Assembly: GCA_964513205.1 (NCBI GenBank)
Contig: CAZELP010000014.1
Span: forward strand, 1 to 44,214
Direction of reading: 5' to 3'
Origin: JAGVJT01 sp964513205
Lineage (GTDB): Bacteria; Pseudomonadota; Gammaproteobacteria; Legionellales; Legionellaceae
Length of the DNA stretch: 44,214 bases
A program made the translations under genes and the position numbers. Shown here in pieces: positions 43,889-44,214 of this stretch. Under the pieces are notes generated by a model. It had not been told where the DNA came from, made no database searches, and was given only the letters and a program-made list of their open reading frames with translations. Position 1 is the first letter of the stretch, and every line of letters begins with the position of its first letter.

Positions 43889-43898
43889 ACCACGTGGT
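43889..43898. repeat. Palindrome ACCACGTGGT
   Basis: A perfect 10-base palindrome lies just upstream of the promoter of the last gene, in a divergent intergenic region. It may be a regulator site; nothing more can be said. Confidence 0.3.
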
Positions 43899-43910
43899 GG
43901 GGTACATCTG

Positions 43911-43939
43911 TTTACTTTTTTGAAAGCATAATGTACAAT
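43911..43939 (+). promoter_or_regulatory. Promoter of the small gene at 43967
   Basis: TTTACT (43911-43916) and TACAAT (43934-43939) are 17 bases apart, followed by the ribosome binding site GAGGA before the ATG at 43967. Confidence 0.5.
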
Positions 43940-43966
43940 TCGCCCAAATAAAACGAGGATAGATTT

Positions 43967-44191
43967 ATGTTTAGTAAAAAAGAAATCGGGCCATACATAC
44001 AAGATAGATTAAAATTTAAGCTAGCTGATTATAACAGTGCATTATCTATTTTTAATGCAAATAATGGTTGCAGCAAAGGACTCTCTCTTGAACAGCTTGA
44101 GATAAACAGAGCTGAAGCTCAAAAAGTGATCGCTACTTTACAAAAATATGAGTCAGATCTAGGTTCTGTGAACCAATTTTTAATTAATTGA
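43967..44191 (+). CDS. Small hypothetical protein
   Basis: This 74-residue protein is unrecognised. A promoter and GAGGA before the ATG support it as a real gene. It is predicted to be two helices (residues 5-30 and 40-70) with no signal or membrane segment: FSKKEIGPYIQDRLKFKLAD, then LSLEQLEINRAEAQKVIATL. It is divergent from the hypothetical gene at 42876-43772, and the two may share the intergenic control region. Confidence 0.55.
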   Translation: MFSKKEIGPYIQDRLKFKLADYNSALSIFNANNGCSKGLSLEQLEINRAEAQKVIATLQKYESDLGSVNQFLIN

Positions 44192-44214
44192 AAGATAGGC
44201 AGTTTTTATAGTGT

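Noticed and set aside
43860..43966. Possible tRNA or other small structured RNA gene in the last divergent region
   Set aside because: No cloverleaf or T-loop sequence could be found; the region is explained by a promoter and a palindrome.

Overview
The window looks like a piece of chromosome from a host-associated gammaproteobacterium, most likely of the order Legionellales. The reasons are an IcmH(DotU)/IcmF pair of the type IVB (Dot/Icm) secretion kind at the family's usual lengths, gammaproteobacterial housekeeping operons, low to moderate GC content, and a block of genes that look like effectors with eukaryote-type domains. I do not recognise the species. No rRNA, tRNA, CRISPR array, insertion sequence or integrase was seen.

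Layout. Positions 1-305 (minus) hold the N-terminus of a TALE-like repeat protein that runs off the left edge. 594-6237 (minus) is the rpmF-plsX-fabD-fabG-acpP-tmk-holB-tatD operon for lipid precursor synthesis and replication, lacking the usual fabH and fabF. rarA follows on the plus strand (6515-7825). 7904-17327 is an accessory block: a small membrane protein, a leucine-rich-repeat protein, a divergent pair of small proteins with nuclear-localisation-like motifs, a PR/SET-ankyrin protein, a small coiled-coil protein, an outer-membrane beta-barrel and a helical hypothetical protein. 17452-25510 returns to conserved genes (GNAT, yajQ, ygfB, a membrane protein, corA, acs, comEC). 25606-30141 is an overlapping dotU-icmF-ppsR operon. 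30155-31984 (minus) holds yhbY, a cupin and an Old Yellow Enzyme. 32136-32966 is a hypothetical protein with an acidic tail. hemA-prfA-prmC follow on plus. On minus, truA-glnS-cysS-bioC-bioD-bioA form one run of mostly overlapping genes. The right end holds two hypothetical genes.

How the genes may work together. DotU and IcmF normally stabilise the Dot/Icm machine that exports effectors into a host cell. Several orphan genes here look like cargo for such a machine, and some point at the host nucleus: a TALE-like DNA-binding repeat, a PR/SET methyltransferase-like domain with ankyrin repeats, and two proteins with RKRK-type basic motifs, one ending in a strong RVxF protein phosphatase 1 docking motif. 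The most exciting signal is the TALE-like gene at the left edge, because its 33-residue repeat suggests a programmable DNA-binding protein in an intracellular gammaproteobacterium. Secretion, nuclear targeting and enzyme activity are inferences from motifs. All start choices, promoters and hairpins were read by eye.
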